DNA of 64,000 nucleotides from an uncultured Bacteroidia bacterium (GTDB taxonomy: Bacteria; Bacteroidota; Bacteroidia; Bacteroidales; UBA932), in the NCBI GenBank assembly GCA_902785065.1, contig CACZXH010000002.1, positions 62,001 through 126,000 on the forward strand, given 5' to 3'. Position numbers and translations under genes: made by a program. The notes beneath the pieces are model-generated. The model worked only from the letters and a program-made list of their open reading frames with translations. It made no database searches and was not told the origin of the DNA. Below are positions 49,665 to 60,023 of this stretch, in pieces (the first letter of the stretch is position 1; every line of letters begins with the position of its first letter).

Positions 49665-52600
49665 CTACTGGTTCGTGTAGTAGATGTGGTAGAAGCGCAA
49701 GCCGTTCACCGGGGCGGTAATGACCACCTCGCCGGCCGGGACGCTGTACTCGAGTTCGGTGGGGCTGTTCGAGGAGAAGCCACCGGGCTGCGCCTGGACG
49801 TCGTCGCCCACCGCCACCTGCACGGTGCGGTCAAGCGCTTCGCTGCTGCCGGTGTTGGAGCACGTGATCTTCAGGGTACCCTGGTCGGGCGCCGTGAACT
49901 TGAAGTAACGGTCCATGTCACCGCTCTTGCCGCCGAACTGGATGTAGTTCGTGTTGTACCTGCTCTTGGAACCGGAATGGAAAGTCAGGCCTTCCACCGT
50001 CAGGTCGATGTTGGTGATGTCCGCACCGGCTGCACCGAGGGCGCTCAGGGCGTCCTGCCAGTTGGAGGCGGAGAAATCCCAGTCATACTCGACCGCCGCG
50101 GCAGCGCCGGTCTCGTAGGTGAACTCGACTTTGTAGTAGCGGAGGCCGTTGCCCGTGCAGTAAATGTACACGTCCCCGGCCTTGACGCTGAACTCGCACA
50201 CGGCGGGATCACCGCTGGACGGGACACCGCCCGGAACGGACACTTCCTCGCCGTCCTGGTTTACGGTCACATTGCGGGAGAGATCCTCGCTGCCTCCCGT
50301 GTTGGAAGCCCACACCTTCAGGGTTCCCTGCTCAGGCGCGGTGAACTTCATGTAACGGTCGGAGGTCGAGCCCTTGCCGCCCCACTGGAAGTACGTCGTG
50401 TTGTACTTGGACTTCGCGGTGGAAACGATCGTCAGGTTGTCGTAGGTGAGGTTCCAGTTGGTGATATCCGCACCGGCAGCGCCATAGGTCGCGAACTGCT
50501 CCTGCCAGTCGGCCGCGGAGAAGTCCCAGGTCCAGGTGACCTGGACGACCTCGCCGCCACCGCCCTTCGGCTGGATGGCGAAGGAGGCGTTGGCCTTCTC
50601 GGAAGCGCGGTAGTACAGGTCGATGTCCGAAGGGAAGGCCTGCACCGTGAAGGTGTACAGACCGGCCTTGAGACCGGCGATATCCTCGGCGGGAACGGTG
50701 AAGCTGGTTTCCGTCTGCGGATCCTGCGTGCGCTTGTTGAACACGACCACATAGTGATCGGCGGCATAGACGGGATCCCAGGTGATGGTCACCGGGGTCT
50801 CGTCGCCTTCGGTCAGGGTGACGGGTTCCACGACAGGCTTCGGAGTCTCCAGGACCTTGTCCTTGGCCAGGATATCCTCGCTCCAGCCCAGGTCGTTGAT
50901 GGTCACGTTGCCGGTGGCGTAGAGATAGATGGTGCCCTCGCCGAAGACATCCGGAACGACGATCTTCTGCACCTCCGGGTTGGCGGCCGAAGCGACCGCA
51001 CCGCCCTGGATGGCGAAGCCGTTGTCGTCGTACAGGGCGACGACCACGCTGGCGCCGGTCTTCTCGTGGTCAAAGAGGAGCATGTCCACGGAACCCGGGG
51101 CGTTCACCTTGAAGGAGATGTATCCCTCGGTCGGGATGCCCTTGCGGGTCAGGACGGAGGCCTGCTTGAAGGTGATGCCGCCATCCGCGTTGAGCGGGGT
51201 AGCCTCGGTGCCGACGAGCATGAGTTCATCCCGTACGCGGGAGTTCTTCACGTCACCGGCAAAGAGGGTGGCGTTCTGCAGGTCCCAGGTATGAGCCTCG
51301 GTAATCACGTGCTGGGTGAGGTCTTCCGGCTTCTCCACATACTGGATCCACCACTTGGAGGCGCCGACCTTGGCCTCGATGAGGTCCTGGGCGGCGAGCT
51401 GGAAGAAGTTGCCCTTGGAGTTGTAGCACGGGTCCACGTTCATCGTCTTCACGCCCAGGGCGGCCGGAGACATCCGCTTGAAGAAGTCCTTGCCATAGGC
51501 GAAGGCGTAGTTGTCGGAAGCCGTCACGTTCGGGTCGATGGTGCGGGTGTTGTCGTGGATGAGCTGTGCCCTGTCGACGTCGGTCTCTGCGGTCTTGCCA
51601 CCGTCCTCATACAGGAAGACATTCTTCTTGAGGATGAGGTTGGTCTGGATGTACGGGGAGAAGAACGCGCGGTTGTTGCCGTTGTCCATCGTCGCGATGT
51701 TCTTGATGGTGTTGTTCTCGATGTCGAACGTGCCGATCTTGATCGCATCGACCTGGTCCAGGCGGACGAAGGTGCGGAAACCGTCGTAGATGGTGTTGTT
51801 GATGAACTTCACCAGGGTGATGTCGCAAGCCTGACGGACGTCGAAGCCGTCACCGCCGTCACCGACGATATTGAAGATGTCGCAGGAATCGAACGTGATC
51901 TCGTTCACGGTCAGGCCGCCCTTCTTGTTCAGGGAGAACAGACCCGCCTTGTAACCGGAGATCTCGCAGTTGATGACTTCGATCTTGTCCACGGTCACTG
52001 CATTCGCATCGTCGGAGAAGACGATCAGGTGGCTGATGGAGGCATTGTCGGCGAACTTCAGGTTCTCGAGCCGGATGGAACTGCCGTTCTCCAGGACACC
52101 GGAGATATCGACGGATCCGGAGACAGGTGTCCGCTCGCCATCGGCGGAAAGCTCGCCGATGAGGGTGAGGTCGGCGGTCGGCTTGGCCGTGCCCATGGAG
52201 TAACCCGCCTCGTTGTAAGGCAGATAGTAGTTGCCACCGGCGGCAACGGCCGTCTTGAGTTCCTCGGAGGTCGTGATGGTCACGGCGCTCCCCTGCTCGG
52301 CCTTGGTCCAGGTATCGACGGTACCGCGGGAGGCGCTCATGAAGAAGAGGGTGATCTGGTACTCGGTGGAAGGATCCAGGCCGGAGATAGTCGCGGCAGC
52401 GGCGCCGGCTTCCGCATCGGAGAGTTCCTTCTTGACCGTGCTGCCACCCTTCACCGGGACAGCCCGGAGTTCAGTGACCTCGGTATAGTCGGAAACTTCG
52501 TTGCTCCAGACGAGGGAGACAGAACTGGTCGTACGGCCTTTGACCTCCAGGAAGAGGTTGTCCTTGACCGCGTAGGTCTTGAAGGAGCCGTCGTAGACGG

Positions 52601-52988
52601 AAAGCTTGGACTCGGTGCCGGGCACCTTGACGCCGTCGGCGTCCACCTTGTAAGCCTGGACAGTGAACCAGTAGGTCTTGTCCGCAGTCAGGCGGGTCGT
52701 GTAGGGAACGTCACCGGGCTCGAGCGGCCAGCTGTACTCCAGATCCGTCATGGCTTCGTCGGTGTAAACGGCGAGTTCATAGCCGCCGGCGTCCTTGTTC
52801 ACGTCCCAGCCGAAGGTGACGACGTCACCCATGGTGGCGTCGACACGGGCGGCCAGATTACCCGGAACCAGGCAGCGGGCGAGGTTGAGTTCGGTAATCT
52901 CGTTCCACTCCTTGTTCACGCAGCCCGAAAGCGCGGAGAGGCCGAGGAGGGCCGCCAGGGATATTTTCAGAATATTCTTGTATTTCAT
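49665..52988 (-). CDS. large SusE-position surface lipoprotein with FN3, beta-helix and three beta-sandwich-like modules
   Basis: 1107 aa, lipoprotein signal ending LSALSGC (Cys22). Two FN3-like domains (about 30-130 and 145-235) precede a beta-helix region (about 245-560) with turns such as VDKIEVINCEISGYKAGLFS and FDIENNTIKNIATMDNG, the DUF4957/DUF5123 layout of Bacteroidota pectin loci. A beta-sandwich-like module (about 570-730), another FN3 and two tandem related modules follow (about 835-970 and 975-1107): WDFSAADWQEQF...GAAGADITNWNLT and WDFSASNWQDAL...GAAGADITNIDLT. Likely a cell-surface glycan-binding protein in the place of SusE/SusF. No catalytic residues recognised; a weak lyase function is not excluded. 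Confidence 0.78.
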   Translation of the reverse strand: MKYKNILKISLAALLGLSALSGCVNKEWNEITELNLARCLVPGNLAARVDATMGDVVTFGWDVNKDAGGYELAVYTDEAMTDLEYSWPLEPGDVPYTTRLTADKTYWFTVQAYKVDADGVKVPGTESKLSVYDGSFKTYAVKDNLFLEVKGRTTSSVSLVWSNEVSDYTEVTELRAVPVKGGSTVKKELSDAEAGAAAATISGLDPSTEYQITLFFMSASRGTVDTWTKAEQGSAVTITTSEELKTAVAAGGNYYLPYNEAGYSMGTAKPTADLTLIGELSADGERTPVSGSVDISGVLENGSSIRLENLKFADNASISHLIVFSDDANAVTVDKIEVINCEISGYKAGLFSLNKKGGLTVNEITFDSCDIFNIVGDGGDGFDVRQACDITLVKFINNTIYDGFRTFVRLDQVDAIKIGTFDIENNTIKNIATMDNGNNRAFFSPYIQTNLILKKNVFLYEDGGKTAETDVDRAQLIHDNTRTIDPNVTASDNYAFAYGKDFFKRMSPAALGVKTMNVDPCYNSKGNFFQLAAQDLIEAKVGASKWWIQYVEKPEDLTQHVITEAHTWDLQNATLFAGDVKNSRVRDELMLVGTEATPLNADGGITFKQASVLTRKGIPTEGYISFKVNAPGSVDMLLFDHEKTGASVVVALYDDNGFAIQGGAVASAANPEVQKIVVPDVFGEGTIYLYATGNVTINDLGWSEDILAKDKVLETPKPVVEPVTLTEGDETPVTITWDPVYAADHYVVVFNKRTQDPQTETSFTVPAEDIAGLKAGLYTFTVQAFPSDIDLYYRASEKANASFAIQPKGGGGEVVQVTWTWDFSAADWQEQFATYGAAGADITNWNLTYDNLTIVSTAKSKYNTTYFQWGGKGSTSDRYMKFTAPEQGTLKVWASNTGGSEDLSRNVTVNQDGEEVSVPGGVPSSGDPAVCEFSVKAGDVYIYCTGNGLRYYKVEFTYETGAAAAVEYDWDFSASNWQDALSALGAAGADITNIDLTVEGLTFHSGSKSRYNTNYIQFGGKSGDMDRYFKFTAPDQGTLKITCSNTGSSEALDRTVQVAVGDDVQAQPGGFSSNSPTELEYSVPAGEVVITAPVNGLRFYHIYYTNQ

Positions 52989-53000
52989 ATCGCGTCGGTA

Positions 53001-54851
53001 TTAAAGGCTCTCATAGCCATAGTCGTTCTTGATCCGGCCCTGGCTGTTGGTCATCGTGTCGTTGTAGATGGGCCAGAACATGTGCTGCTCCGGATCCACG
53101 GTTTCCAGATACAGGCCGTTCTTGATGAGATTCTCGTACAGACCGGTATCTTCGCCCTTGTCCGTGACAACCTTGTTGAAGTAACCGCTCTTCTTCTCCC
53201 AGGCACCGGCCGGCTTGACGGCTTCGCCGGTGAACCCGTAGACGATGAGTCTCTTGCCATCCACCTGGTAGTAGACGTCGCCGCCCAGCATGTTCACCTG
53301 GGCATACTCGCCGGTGAGGTCGCGCAGGTTGCGCATCTTCATCTTGGCCGCATCCATCTTTTCCTTGAGGATGCCCCAGCGGATGAGGTCGAACTTGCGG
53401 GTCATTTCACCGCAGAACTCGAAGGCGCGCTCGTCCACGATCGCGTTGAACATGGCCTCCTTGGAACCAATCCGGTCAACATAGGTCTCAGCCTTGTCCT
53501 CGTGACCCTTGAAGGCGCGCTCCCGGACCTTGAGGAGCTGCTCCTTGGCATAGGCGAGGTCACCTTGCTCGTTGGCGATTTCGGCGGCCATCAGGAGGAT
53601 GTCTGCATAGCGGAGCACCACGGGTTTCACACCATCGTCATTGCCTCCCGTGTAGGGTTCGCGGGTAAGCCAATCCCAGCGATACTTGCCGAAGTACCAG
53701 CGCTGGATACCCACCAGTTCGGGCTCATCATCCTTGTTCCAACGCCAGTTTACGCAGGTGATATCGCGACGAATGTCGTCTGCGTCATAATCGAACCACA
53801 TTGTCGGGACCGGACCGGCATCGCCGCCCCGGGTGACGGTGGCGCCACCGGCGAAGCTGGAGCCCTCGGAACGCACCGCGAAGGTGTAGTTCCAGCGGCC
53901 GCGGCCGTCGGAGAACGGAATCACAAAGAGGGACTCGTGGCCAGGACCGGCGACCAGGTTATCGCGGTTGCTCTGATTCTTCCAGAGGGTCTCGTAGTCC
54001 TCGAGGGAGGCGGAACCGGAGTCAATGGCATCTTTCAGGTACTCCAGGGCCTTGGGATAGAGGACACTCTTCTGGAGGTCGGGATCGTTGGAGAGACGGT
54101 TCGTACCCAGGTCGCCGGTGCCCACCATGCCGTCGTCCGGACGCTGGGCGTAACCGGAAGCCATCAGGGCGATGCGGGCGTACAGGCCTTCGGCGAACAG
54201 TTTGTTCACGCGGTCGGTACGGGAAGTCGCGGCGTTGGAACCGGGATACGGGAGGTAAGGGATAGCTTCCTCGAGATCGGCAAGCAGCTGCTTGAAGATC
54301 TCGTCACGGCTTTCCTTGGCCTTGTAGATGGTCTCACTGGTGGTGGATTCGAAACGGGCCGGGACATCGCCCCAGGCGCGGACGAGGTCGTAGTAGATCA
54401 TCGCCCGAAGCGTGAGGACTTCGCCCAGGAGGTAGGCCATGTCCTTGTTCGCCTCAGGGTTACCGTACTCACGGATGCCCTCAATGCACAGGTTGGCCCG
54501 CTCGATCGCCTCATACATCTTGGCAAAGGGGCCGTTGTTCAGGTTCAGCTGGCCGTTGTTGGGCAGCTGCGCATAACCCGCGATCTGGTATTTCTCGTCG
54601 GTGGGTTTGTAGGTGTTGTACCATTCGATATCGCTGTTCAGGCCGATCCAGGAGAGGTAGCGGCCGCGATAGTTGTTCGTCTCGCCGAAAGACTGCGAGA
54701 TGGAGAAGATGGTATTCTCCGTGAGGGAGTAGTTGGAATACACGGTCGCCGCGTCGAACGTGGACGGGGATTTAGAATCCAGGAATTTCTCACAGGAAAC
54801 CGCCATCACGGCCACGAAGGCCGCCAAAAGGATATTGACAATCTTTTTCAT
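53001..54851 (-). CDS. susD: SusD-like nutrient-binding outer-membrane lipoprotein
   Basis: 616 aa. Signal peptide MKKIVNILLAAFVAVMAVSC, then EKFLDSKSPSTFD, the usual SusD start. The helical TPR scaffold is seen at YEAIERANLCIEGIREYGNP and LGEVLTLRAMIYYDLVRAWG, followed by DVPARF; the C-terminus has RYADILLMAAEIANEQGD, YVDRIGSKEAMFNAIVDERA and FEFCGEMTRKFDLIRWG. It caps the SusC channel and binds oligogalacturonides, as inferred from the locus. Separated from SusC by 12 nt. Confidence 0.95.
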   Translation of the reverse strand: MKKIVNILLAAFVAVMAVSCEKFLDSKSPSTFDAATVYSNYSLTENTIFSISQSFGETNNYRGRYLSWIGLNSDIEWYNTYKPTDEKYQIAGYAQLPNNGQLNLNNGPFAKMYEAIERANLCIEGIREYGNPEANKDMAYLLGEVLTLRAMIYYDLVRAWGDVPARFESTTSETIYKAKESRDEIFKQLLADLEEAIPYLPYPGSNAATSRTDRVNKLFAEGLYARIALMASGYAQRPDDGMVGTGDLGTNRLSNDPDLQKSVLYPKALEYLKDAIDSGSASLEDYETLWKNQSNRDNLVAGPGHESLFVIPFSDGRGRWNYTFAVRSEGSSFAGGATVTRGGDAGPVPTMWFDYDADDIRRDITCVNWRWNKDDEPELVGIQRWYFGKYRWDWLTREPYTGGNDDGVKPVVLRYADILLMAAEIANEQGDLAYAKEQLLKVRERAFKGHEDKAETYVDRIGSKEAMFNAIVDERAFEFCGEMTRKFDLIRWGILKEKMDAAKMKMRNLRDLTGEYAQVNMLGGDVYYQVDGKRLIVYGFTGEAVKPAGAWEKKSGYFNKVVTDKGEDTGLYENLIKNGLYLETVDPEQHMFWPIYNDTMTNSQGRIKNDYGYESL

Positions 54852-54863
54852 GGCTGTTCGGGA

Positions 54864-57800
54864 TTAGAAGGTGAGGTTGATACCGGCCACGAAGCCGATG
54901 CTCTTGGGATAGGCGGAGTAGTCCACGCCCGGGGTGAGCGGGGTCGAACGGCGGGTATCCACTTCCGGATCGTAGCCGGAGTACTTGGTCAGGCAGAACA
55001 GGTTCGTGCCCGTCACATAGAGGCGGAGCTTCCGGATGTGGATCTTCTTGGTGAGGTCCTCCGGAAGGGTGTAACCGACCGTGGCGCTCTGCATGCGGAG
55101 GAAAGAAGCGTCCTCGACGGCCCAGTCGCTGAAGACCGCGCTGCCGACGGCGGGGTTCCACATCGTCTTGCCGGCGTTCACGCTCTTGAGGGTAGCGGCG
55201 TCGGTGATCATTTCGCCGGTGGTCCAGTCAATGTTGGTCCAGCGCTTGTCCACATCCATCTCATGGAGAAGGTTGCGGTTGTAGTACTTGCGGGACGAGG
55301 TGAACTCGATCTTGTTGGCGTTGTACACCTGGTTGCCGAGCATGAAGTTGAAGTTGGCGCTGAAGTCGAAGCCGTAGGCGTAACCGCTGAAGTTGAAGCC
55401 GCCCGTGAAATCCGGAGAGGCGTTGCCGATGACCCTGCGGTCGGCCGAGGTGACCTTGCCGTCACCCGTGATGTCCTTGAGTTTCAAGGCGCCGGGGCGC
55501 AGATAGCCGCTGCCGATGACGGAAGAGGCGTCTGCGACACCCTCGTTCAGCGTCCACGTGGACTTGGTCTCATCCCAGGTGAAATCGTCGACGGAGTACA
55601 TACCGTCACTCAGGTAGCCGTACATGTTGCCGAGCGGCTGGCCCACCTGGACGATATAGTCGTCGCCGATTTCGGTGGAAGCCCAGTAGGACTGGGCCAT
55701 GATGGCCTCCAGGCCGCCCAGGTCGGTGACCCGGTTGATGTTGTAGGCGATGTTGCCGCCGATGTTCAGGGAGAAGTCCTTCTTGGAGACGATCGGGGCG
55801 TTCAGCGTGAGCTCGAGACCGCGGTTGCGGGTGGAACCCACATTCTGGTACTGGCTGTCATAGCCGGAGCCCGGGATCGGGAAGTTGATGAGGAGGTTCT
55901 TCGTATCGTTCTGGTAAGCTTCGACGCTACCGGAGAGACGGCCTTGGAGCAGGGAGAAGTCCAAACCGATGTTGTGCGTGTAGGTGGTCTCCCAAGTGAG
56001 GTCCGGATTGTTCAGGACCTTGCCGGCGGTGAAGATATTCTGGGACATCGAAATCCAGGAGGACGTGGAGGAGGCGTACTGCTTCATCAGCTGGCCGGAC
56101 GGGATGTTGTTGTTACCGGCGGTACCGAAGCTGTAACGGAGCTTGAGCTGGTCCAGCCAGCTGTGGGCGTTGTCCATCCAAGGCTCGTTGGAGATGGTCC
56201 AGGAAGCCGCGGCGGACGGGAAGTAGCCCCAGCGGTGGCCGCGGGCGAACTTGGAGGAGCCGTCAGCACGAAGCGTGGCACCGATGGAATAGCGGTGCTT
56301 GTAGTCGTAGTTCACGCGGCCGAAGAAGGAAAGGAGCTTATCGTCCGGGGCGTAGTGGTTGTTGGAGGAAGCCGGAACGCCGGAAGACATGAAGTTCCAG
56401 GCCATCTCGGCGTCGTAGAAGGTCGGGAAACCGTCCACGAGGTCGGTGATGGTGTTGCTCTTGGTAATGGTCATTTCCTCACCGAGGAGGGCCGTCAGCT
56501 GATGGTCCTGATTGTTGATGAGGTCCGCGAAATCGTAGTTCAGGGTGTTCGTGTTGCGATAGCGGGTGCGGAAGGCCTCCTTGTGCTCGGTAGAAGGCGT
56601 GTTCTTGACCGTGGACTGATTCGCCACATAGTAAGTGGTGAGGCCGTAGAAGCGGTCGTCACCCTGGCGGTAATCCTCGAGACCGCCCTCGATCTTGAGG
56701 CGCAGGTTGTCGATGATGGTCCAGTTGAAGGCGGCGTTCGCGTTCCAGGTGGTACGGATGCGCTTGGAGTCGTTGTCCGAGACGGACAGGAGCGGCGGCG
56801 CGTTATCGCCATAGTCCTGCTCCAGGTCGGAGTCCGTGGAGGTCGCGGCGACGGGGATGGGTGCGTAAGCGACGGCGTGCTTGAGACGGCCGTTTCCGGA
56901 GGTCGTCGCACGGTCGTTGATGCCGTTCGCGCCGGAGCCGCGGGTATTCACGCGGGAATAACGGATGTTCGCGTCGATGCTGGTCTTGTCGGAAGTCTTG
57001 AAGTTGCCCTTGAAGTTGAGGTTGTCGCGGGTGTAGGTGGAACCCACCATGATCGCGTCGTCCCCCGTGTGGGCGTAACCCAGGTTCCAGTTGTAATTCT
57101 CACCGCTGCCGGAGATGGAGAAGTCAGCGCTCATCGAGGAACCGACCTTGCCGAAAACGGCGTCCACCCAGTTGTTGCCGGCGAGGTTCTGATAGAGGTC
57201 GATGTCGGCGAAGGGACCGAAGTACGGGTTGTAGTTGTTGTCCACGTTGCCGCGGATGGAAGCGAGCTCGTACTGGAACTTCACGAAGTTGTCCGGATCC
57301 ATCGCGACGATGGCGCCCGCGTTGGCCATCTTCTTGAGGCCGTAGTAGGCGTTGAACTTCACGGAGACCTTCTGCCCCTTCTCGGCGCTCTTCGTGGTGA
57401 CGATGACAACGCCGTTCGCACCACGGCTGCCGTAAATGGCCGTGGAGAAGGCGTCCTTCAGGACGTCGATGGACTGGATCTCGGAGGACGGGATGTCGTT
57501 GATGGACTCCACCGGGAAGCCGTCCACAATGTACAGCGGGCTGTTGTCCTGGGTGATGGAGCTGCCGCCGCGGACACGGATCTTGACATCGGCATCCGGG
57601 TCGCCTTCTGTCGTGACGACGGAGACACCCGCCATCTTTCCGGAGAGGGCCTGGGAAACGGAGGTCACCGGCTGCTCGGTGAGCTTGTCGGAACCGACGG
57701 AAGCGACGGCGCCGAGGAGGTCGCGGCGCTTGACCGTCTGGTAACCCACGACGACCACTTCGTCGAGGAAAGTCGAGTCTTCCTTCAGGACCACATTGAT

Positions 57801-58073
57801 GACGGTCTGTCCCGCGATGGGAACCGTCTGGTCACTCAGTCCGATGAAGGAGAACACCAGGTTCACCGCGTCTGCGGGCACGGTCAGCGAGTAGTCGCCG
57901 TCGATGCCGGTGATGGTGCCGACAGTCGTGCCCTCGACAACCACACCCGCTCCGATGAGCGGCTCACCGGACTCGTCCGTCACCACGCCCGTGATGGTCG
58001 TCTGGGCGGACAGGGTCCATGCCGATACCAGGCCGAGAAGCGCAAGAGCGAGTTTCTTGACTGGATTTTTCAT
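54864..58073 (-). CDS. susC: SusC-like TonB-dependent outer-membrane transporter
   Basis: 1069 aa. Signal peptide, then the carboxypeptidase-like domain (TITGVVTDESGEPLIGAGVV), the TonB box region DEVVVVGYQTVKRRDLLGAV, the plug (SVSQALSGKMAGVSVVT, RVRGGSSITQDNSPLYIVDG, then FPVESINDI and DVLKDAFSTAIYGSRGANGV), and a 22-strand barrel that ends in a typical aromatic C-terminus (SIGFVAGINLTF). It imports glycan fragments through the outer membrane with TonB energy. Together with SusD and the pectinases on the same strand it defines a polysaccharide utilisation locus. Confidence 0.97.
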   Translation of the reverse strand: MKNPVKKLALALLGLVSAWTLSAQTTITGVVTDESGEPLIGAGVVVEGTTVGTITGIDGDYSLTVPADAVNLVFSFIGLSDQTVPIAGQTVINVVLKEDSTFLDEVVVVGYQTVKRRDLLGAVASVGSDKLTEQPVTSVSQALSGKMAGVSVVTTEGDPDADVKIRVRGGSSITQDNSPLYIVDGFPVESINDIPSSEIQSIDVLKDAFSTAIYGSRGANGVVIVTTKSAEKGQKVSVKFNAYYGLKKMANAGAIVAMDPDNFVKFQYELASIRGNVDNNYNPYFGPFADIDLYQNLAGNNWVDAVFGKVGSSMSADFSISGSGENYNWNLGYAHTGDDAIMVGSTYTRDNLNFKGNFKTSDKTSIDANIRYSRVNTRGSGANGINDRATTSGNGRLKHAVAYAPIPVAATSTDSDLEQDYGDNAPPLLSVSDNDSKRIRTTWNANAAFNWTIIDNLRLKIEGGLEDYRQGDDRFYGLTTYYVANQSTVKNTPSTEHKEAFRTRYRNTNTLNYDFADLINNQDHQLTALLGEEMTITKSNTITDLVDGFPTFYDAEMAWNFMSSGVPASSNNHYAPDDKLLSFFGRVNYDYKHRYSIGATLRADGSSKFARGHRWGYFPSAAASWTISNEPWMDNAHSWLDQLKLRYSFGTAGNNNIPSGQLMKQYASSTSSWISMSQNIFTAGKVLNNPDLTWETTYTHNIGLDFSLLQGRLSGSVEAYQNDTKNLLINFPIPGSGYDSQYQNVGSTRNRGLELTLNAPIVSKKDFSLNIGGNIAYNINRVTDLGGLEAIMAQSYWASTEIGDDYIVQVGQPLGNMYGYLSDGMYSVDDFTWDETKSTWTLNEGVADASSVIGSGYLRPGALKLKDITGDGKVTSADRRVIGNASPDFTGGFNFSGYAYGFDFSANFNFMLGNQVYNANKIEFTSSRKYYNRNLLHEMDVDKRWTNIDWTTGEMITDAATLKSVNAGKTMWNPAVGSAVFSDWAVEDASFLRMQSATVGYTLPEDLTKKIHIRKLRLYVTGTNLFCLTKYSGYDPEVDTRRSTPLTPGVDYSAYPKSIGFVAGINLTF

Positions 58074-58109
58074 GAATGGATGGTTTTAAGTTGGTTATTG
58101 ATGATTGAG

Positions 58110-60023
58110 TTAGAGTTTCATGTAGCTGCCGCCGGCGTTCTGCCCGGCGACGATGTCCTTCACCAGGTAGTGGAGATACATCTCCAGGTTGGTGTAGCGG
58201 TTGTTCTTGTCCAGGGTGACGGTCCCGGCGTCGGACGGGACGGACTTGTTCAGGCCGAACTGCTCTTCGAACCAGTCGGGCATGCCGTCGGAGTCGGAAT
58301 CCTTGATTTTCGCCTTCTGCTCGTCGGTGGCAGTGTACACCGGCCAGCCGTTCTTCCAGGTAGCGTCCGCAACGTCGGTCTGGGTGTCGATGAGACCCTT
58401 ATACGAGCGTTCGACAGAATTTCCCTTATCGTCTTTCGGATTCTCGTTGCTACCCTCATAGGTAAAGGTGCCTTCTTTCGTTTCACGGGCGATACGGGCA
58501 TCGATATTGTCACGCGCAAAACACGCACCGGCGTAGGCCAGGACAGGATCCAGGCAAGCCGTCCCGGAATGGACGCTCTGGTAGGTGTCCGTGGCATACC
58601 GGTTCGTCTCCTTGATCTTGGCCGCATCGCTTTCGCTGATATAGACGGAGACAGGGGAACTCTTCCCGGCCTTCCAGTTGTCGGCCGTCAGGTCGTTTTT
58701 CCCGTGCATCACGTTGCCGTCCATGTAGAAGTGGCCGGGCAGGATCGTGCCGCCGCAATTGCTGCAGGAAGTCGTGGGCTGCAGGAACCAGATGTGGTTG
58801 GAGGGCGTCACGGGACCCGGCTTGTAGTAGTTGTTGAAGAAATTGTATTTCCGGTAGTCAGTTCCGTTGTTGGAAGAACTCTCTCCGCCATAGCAGGTGT
58901 TGCCCTTCCAATTGTACACCACATTGTTGAAGATAGAGACGGGGCCCTTCTGATGCGACACATAGTCGTGGTCGATACGGGGATTCCGGCTGTCGTGGTG
59001 CGCCAGCAGATTGTGGTGATAGGTAGCATTGGTGCCTCCCCAGATTCCGCCATAGCCGTGGGAGCCCTTATCGTGGACGGAGTTGCGGAGGCTTTCCGAA
59101 ACGATGTTCCACTGGAAAGAGAAATCCTTCATGCCGTAGAAGGACGCACATTCGTCGGTGCTCCAGCTCACCGAGCAGTGGTCGATGATGATCTTCTCGA
59201 AAGAGTCGCCATACTTGTCCATAACCTGCATGGCATCGTCCTCCGTCTTCTTCTCGTCGCCCATCCGGCAGCGGATGAAACGGACGATCACGTTGCTGGC
59301 ATGGATCCGGAACGTGTAGTTCTTCAGGCAGATTCCGTCACCGGGGGCCGTCTGACCGGCGATGGTGAGGTCACCTTTCTTGATCTGGAGCTGCTTCTGC
59401 AGCGCGATGGTGCCGGCCACGTCGAAGACGATGGTGAGCGGGCGCTCGGCATTCTCGATGCCATACCGGAGGGTACCCTGCGTGTTGTTGTCCTCCAGGG
59501 AAGTCACATGGTAGATCTTGCCGCCGCGGCCGCCGGTGGCGTACATGCCGCCGCCCTCGGCGCCCGGGAAGGCACGGGCGACGCCGTCCTCCTCCGCCGA
59601 GGGAATGGAGAACTGCTCATAGTACTGGTCGGACGGCGGGGTGGGCGGTTCTGGATCGTCCGTTCCTTCCGTTTTGGCATCGATCCAAGTCACGGAGGAG
59701 GAGCCGGCGGCGTTCACGGCCTTGACGCCGAACCGGTAGTTCGTAGCCTTGGTCAGGTCGGATACGGTCGCATTGCGGGTACCGACAGTCCCATCCTTCA
59801 CTTTGGTGCCGTCTTTCTGGAGTTCCCAGGCATAGGAGGTTGCACCCTCGACCGCGTCCCACTGGAACTGCAGGCTGGTTTCCGTCGCCTTGTGCAGTTT
59901 CACGTTCGCCGGGGCCGAAGGGGCCTTGGGGGTGTCGGGAGTGACGACCGGGTCCTCCTTCTCGCCGCCGCAGGCGACCAGAAGCAGGGAGGCCAGGGCC
60001 CATACAGTCAGTTCTTTTCTCAT
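58110..60023 (-). CDS. PL1 pectate lyase with FN3 domain, lipoprotein
   Basis: 637 aa. Lipoprotein signal MRKELTVWALASLLLVAC, an FN3 domain (about 40-125: VKLHKATETSLQFQWDAVEG, YRFGVKAVNAAGSSSVTWID), then a PL1 beta-helix: FPGAEGGGMYATGGRGGKIY, TLRYGIENAERPLTIVFDVA, TIAGQTAPGDGICLKNYTFR, IDHCSVSWSTDECASFYG and HHDSRNPRIDH (the catalytic Arg region). It cleaves polygalacturonate by beta-elimination at the cell surface or periplasm, with calcium. A dockerin-like or EF-hand-like tail DSDSDGMPDWFEEQFGLN lies near the end. Its ATG overlaps (ATGA) the original GH105 stop at 60020. Confidence 0.93.
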   Translation of the reverse strand: MRKELTVWALASLLLVACGGEKEDPVVTPDTPKAPSAPANVKLHKATETSLQFQWDAVEGATSYAWELQKDGTKVKDGTVGTRNATVSDLTKATNYRFGVKAVNAAGSSSVTWIDAKTEGTDDPEPPTPPSDQYYEQFSIPSAEEDGVARAFPGAEGGGMYATGGRGGKIYHVTSLEDNNTQGTLRYGIENAERPLTIVFDVAGTIALQKQLQIKKGDLTIAGQTAPGDGICLKNYTFRIHASNVIVRFIRCRMGDEKKTEDDAMQVMDKYGDSFEKIIIDHCSVSWSTDECASFYGMKDFSFQWNIVSESLRNSVHDKGSHGYGGIWGGTNATYHHNLLAHHDSRNPRIDHDYVSHQKGPVSIFNNVVYNWKGNTCYGGESSSNNGTDYRKYNFFNNYYKPGPVTPSNHIWFLQPTTSCSNCGGTILPGHFYMDGNVMHGKNDLTADNWKAGKSSPVSVYISESDAAKIKETNRYATDTYQSVHSGTACLDPVLAYAGACFARDNIDARIARETKEGTFTYEGSNENPKDDKGNSVERSYKGLIDTQTDVADATWKNGWPVYTATDEQKAKIKDSDSDGMPDWFEEQFGLNKSVPSDAGTVTLDKNNRYTNLEMYLHYLVKDIVAGQNAGGSYMKL

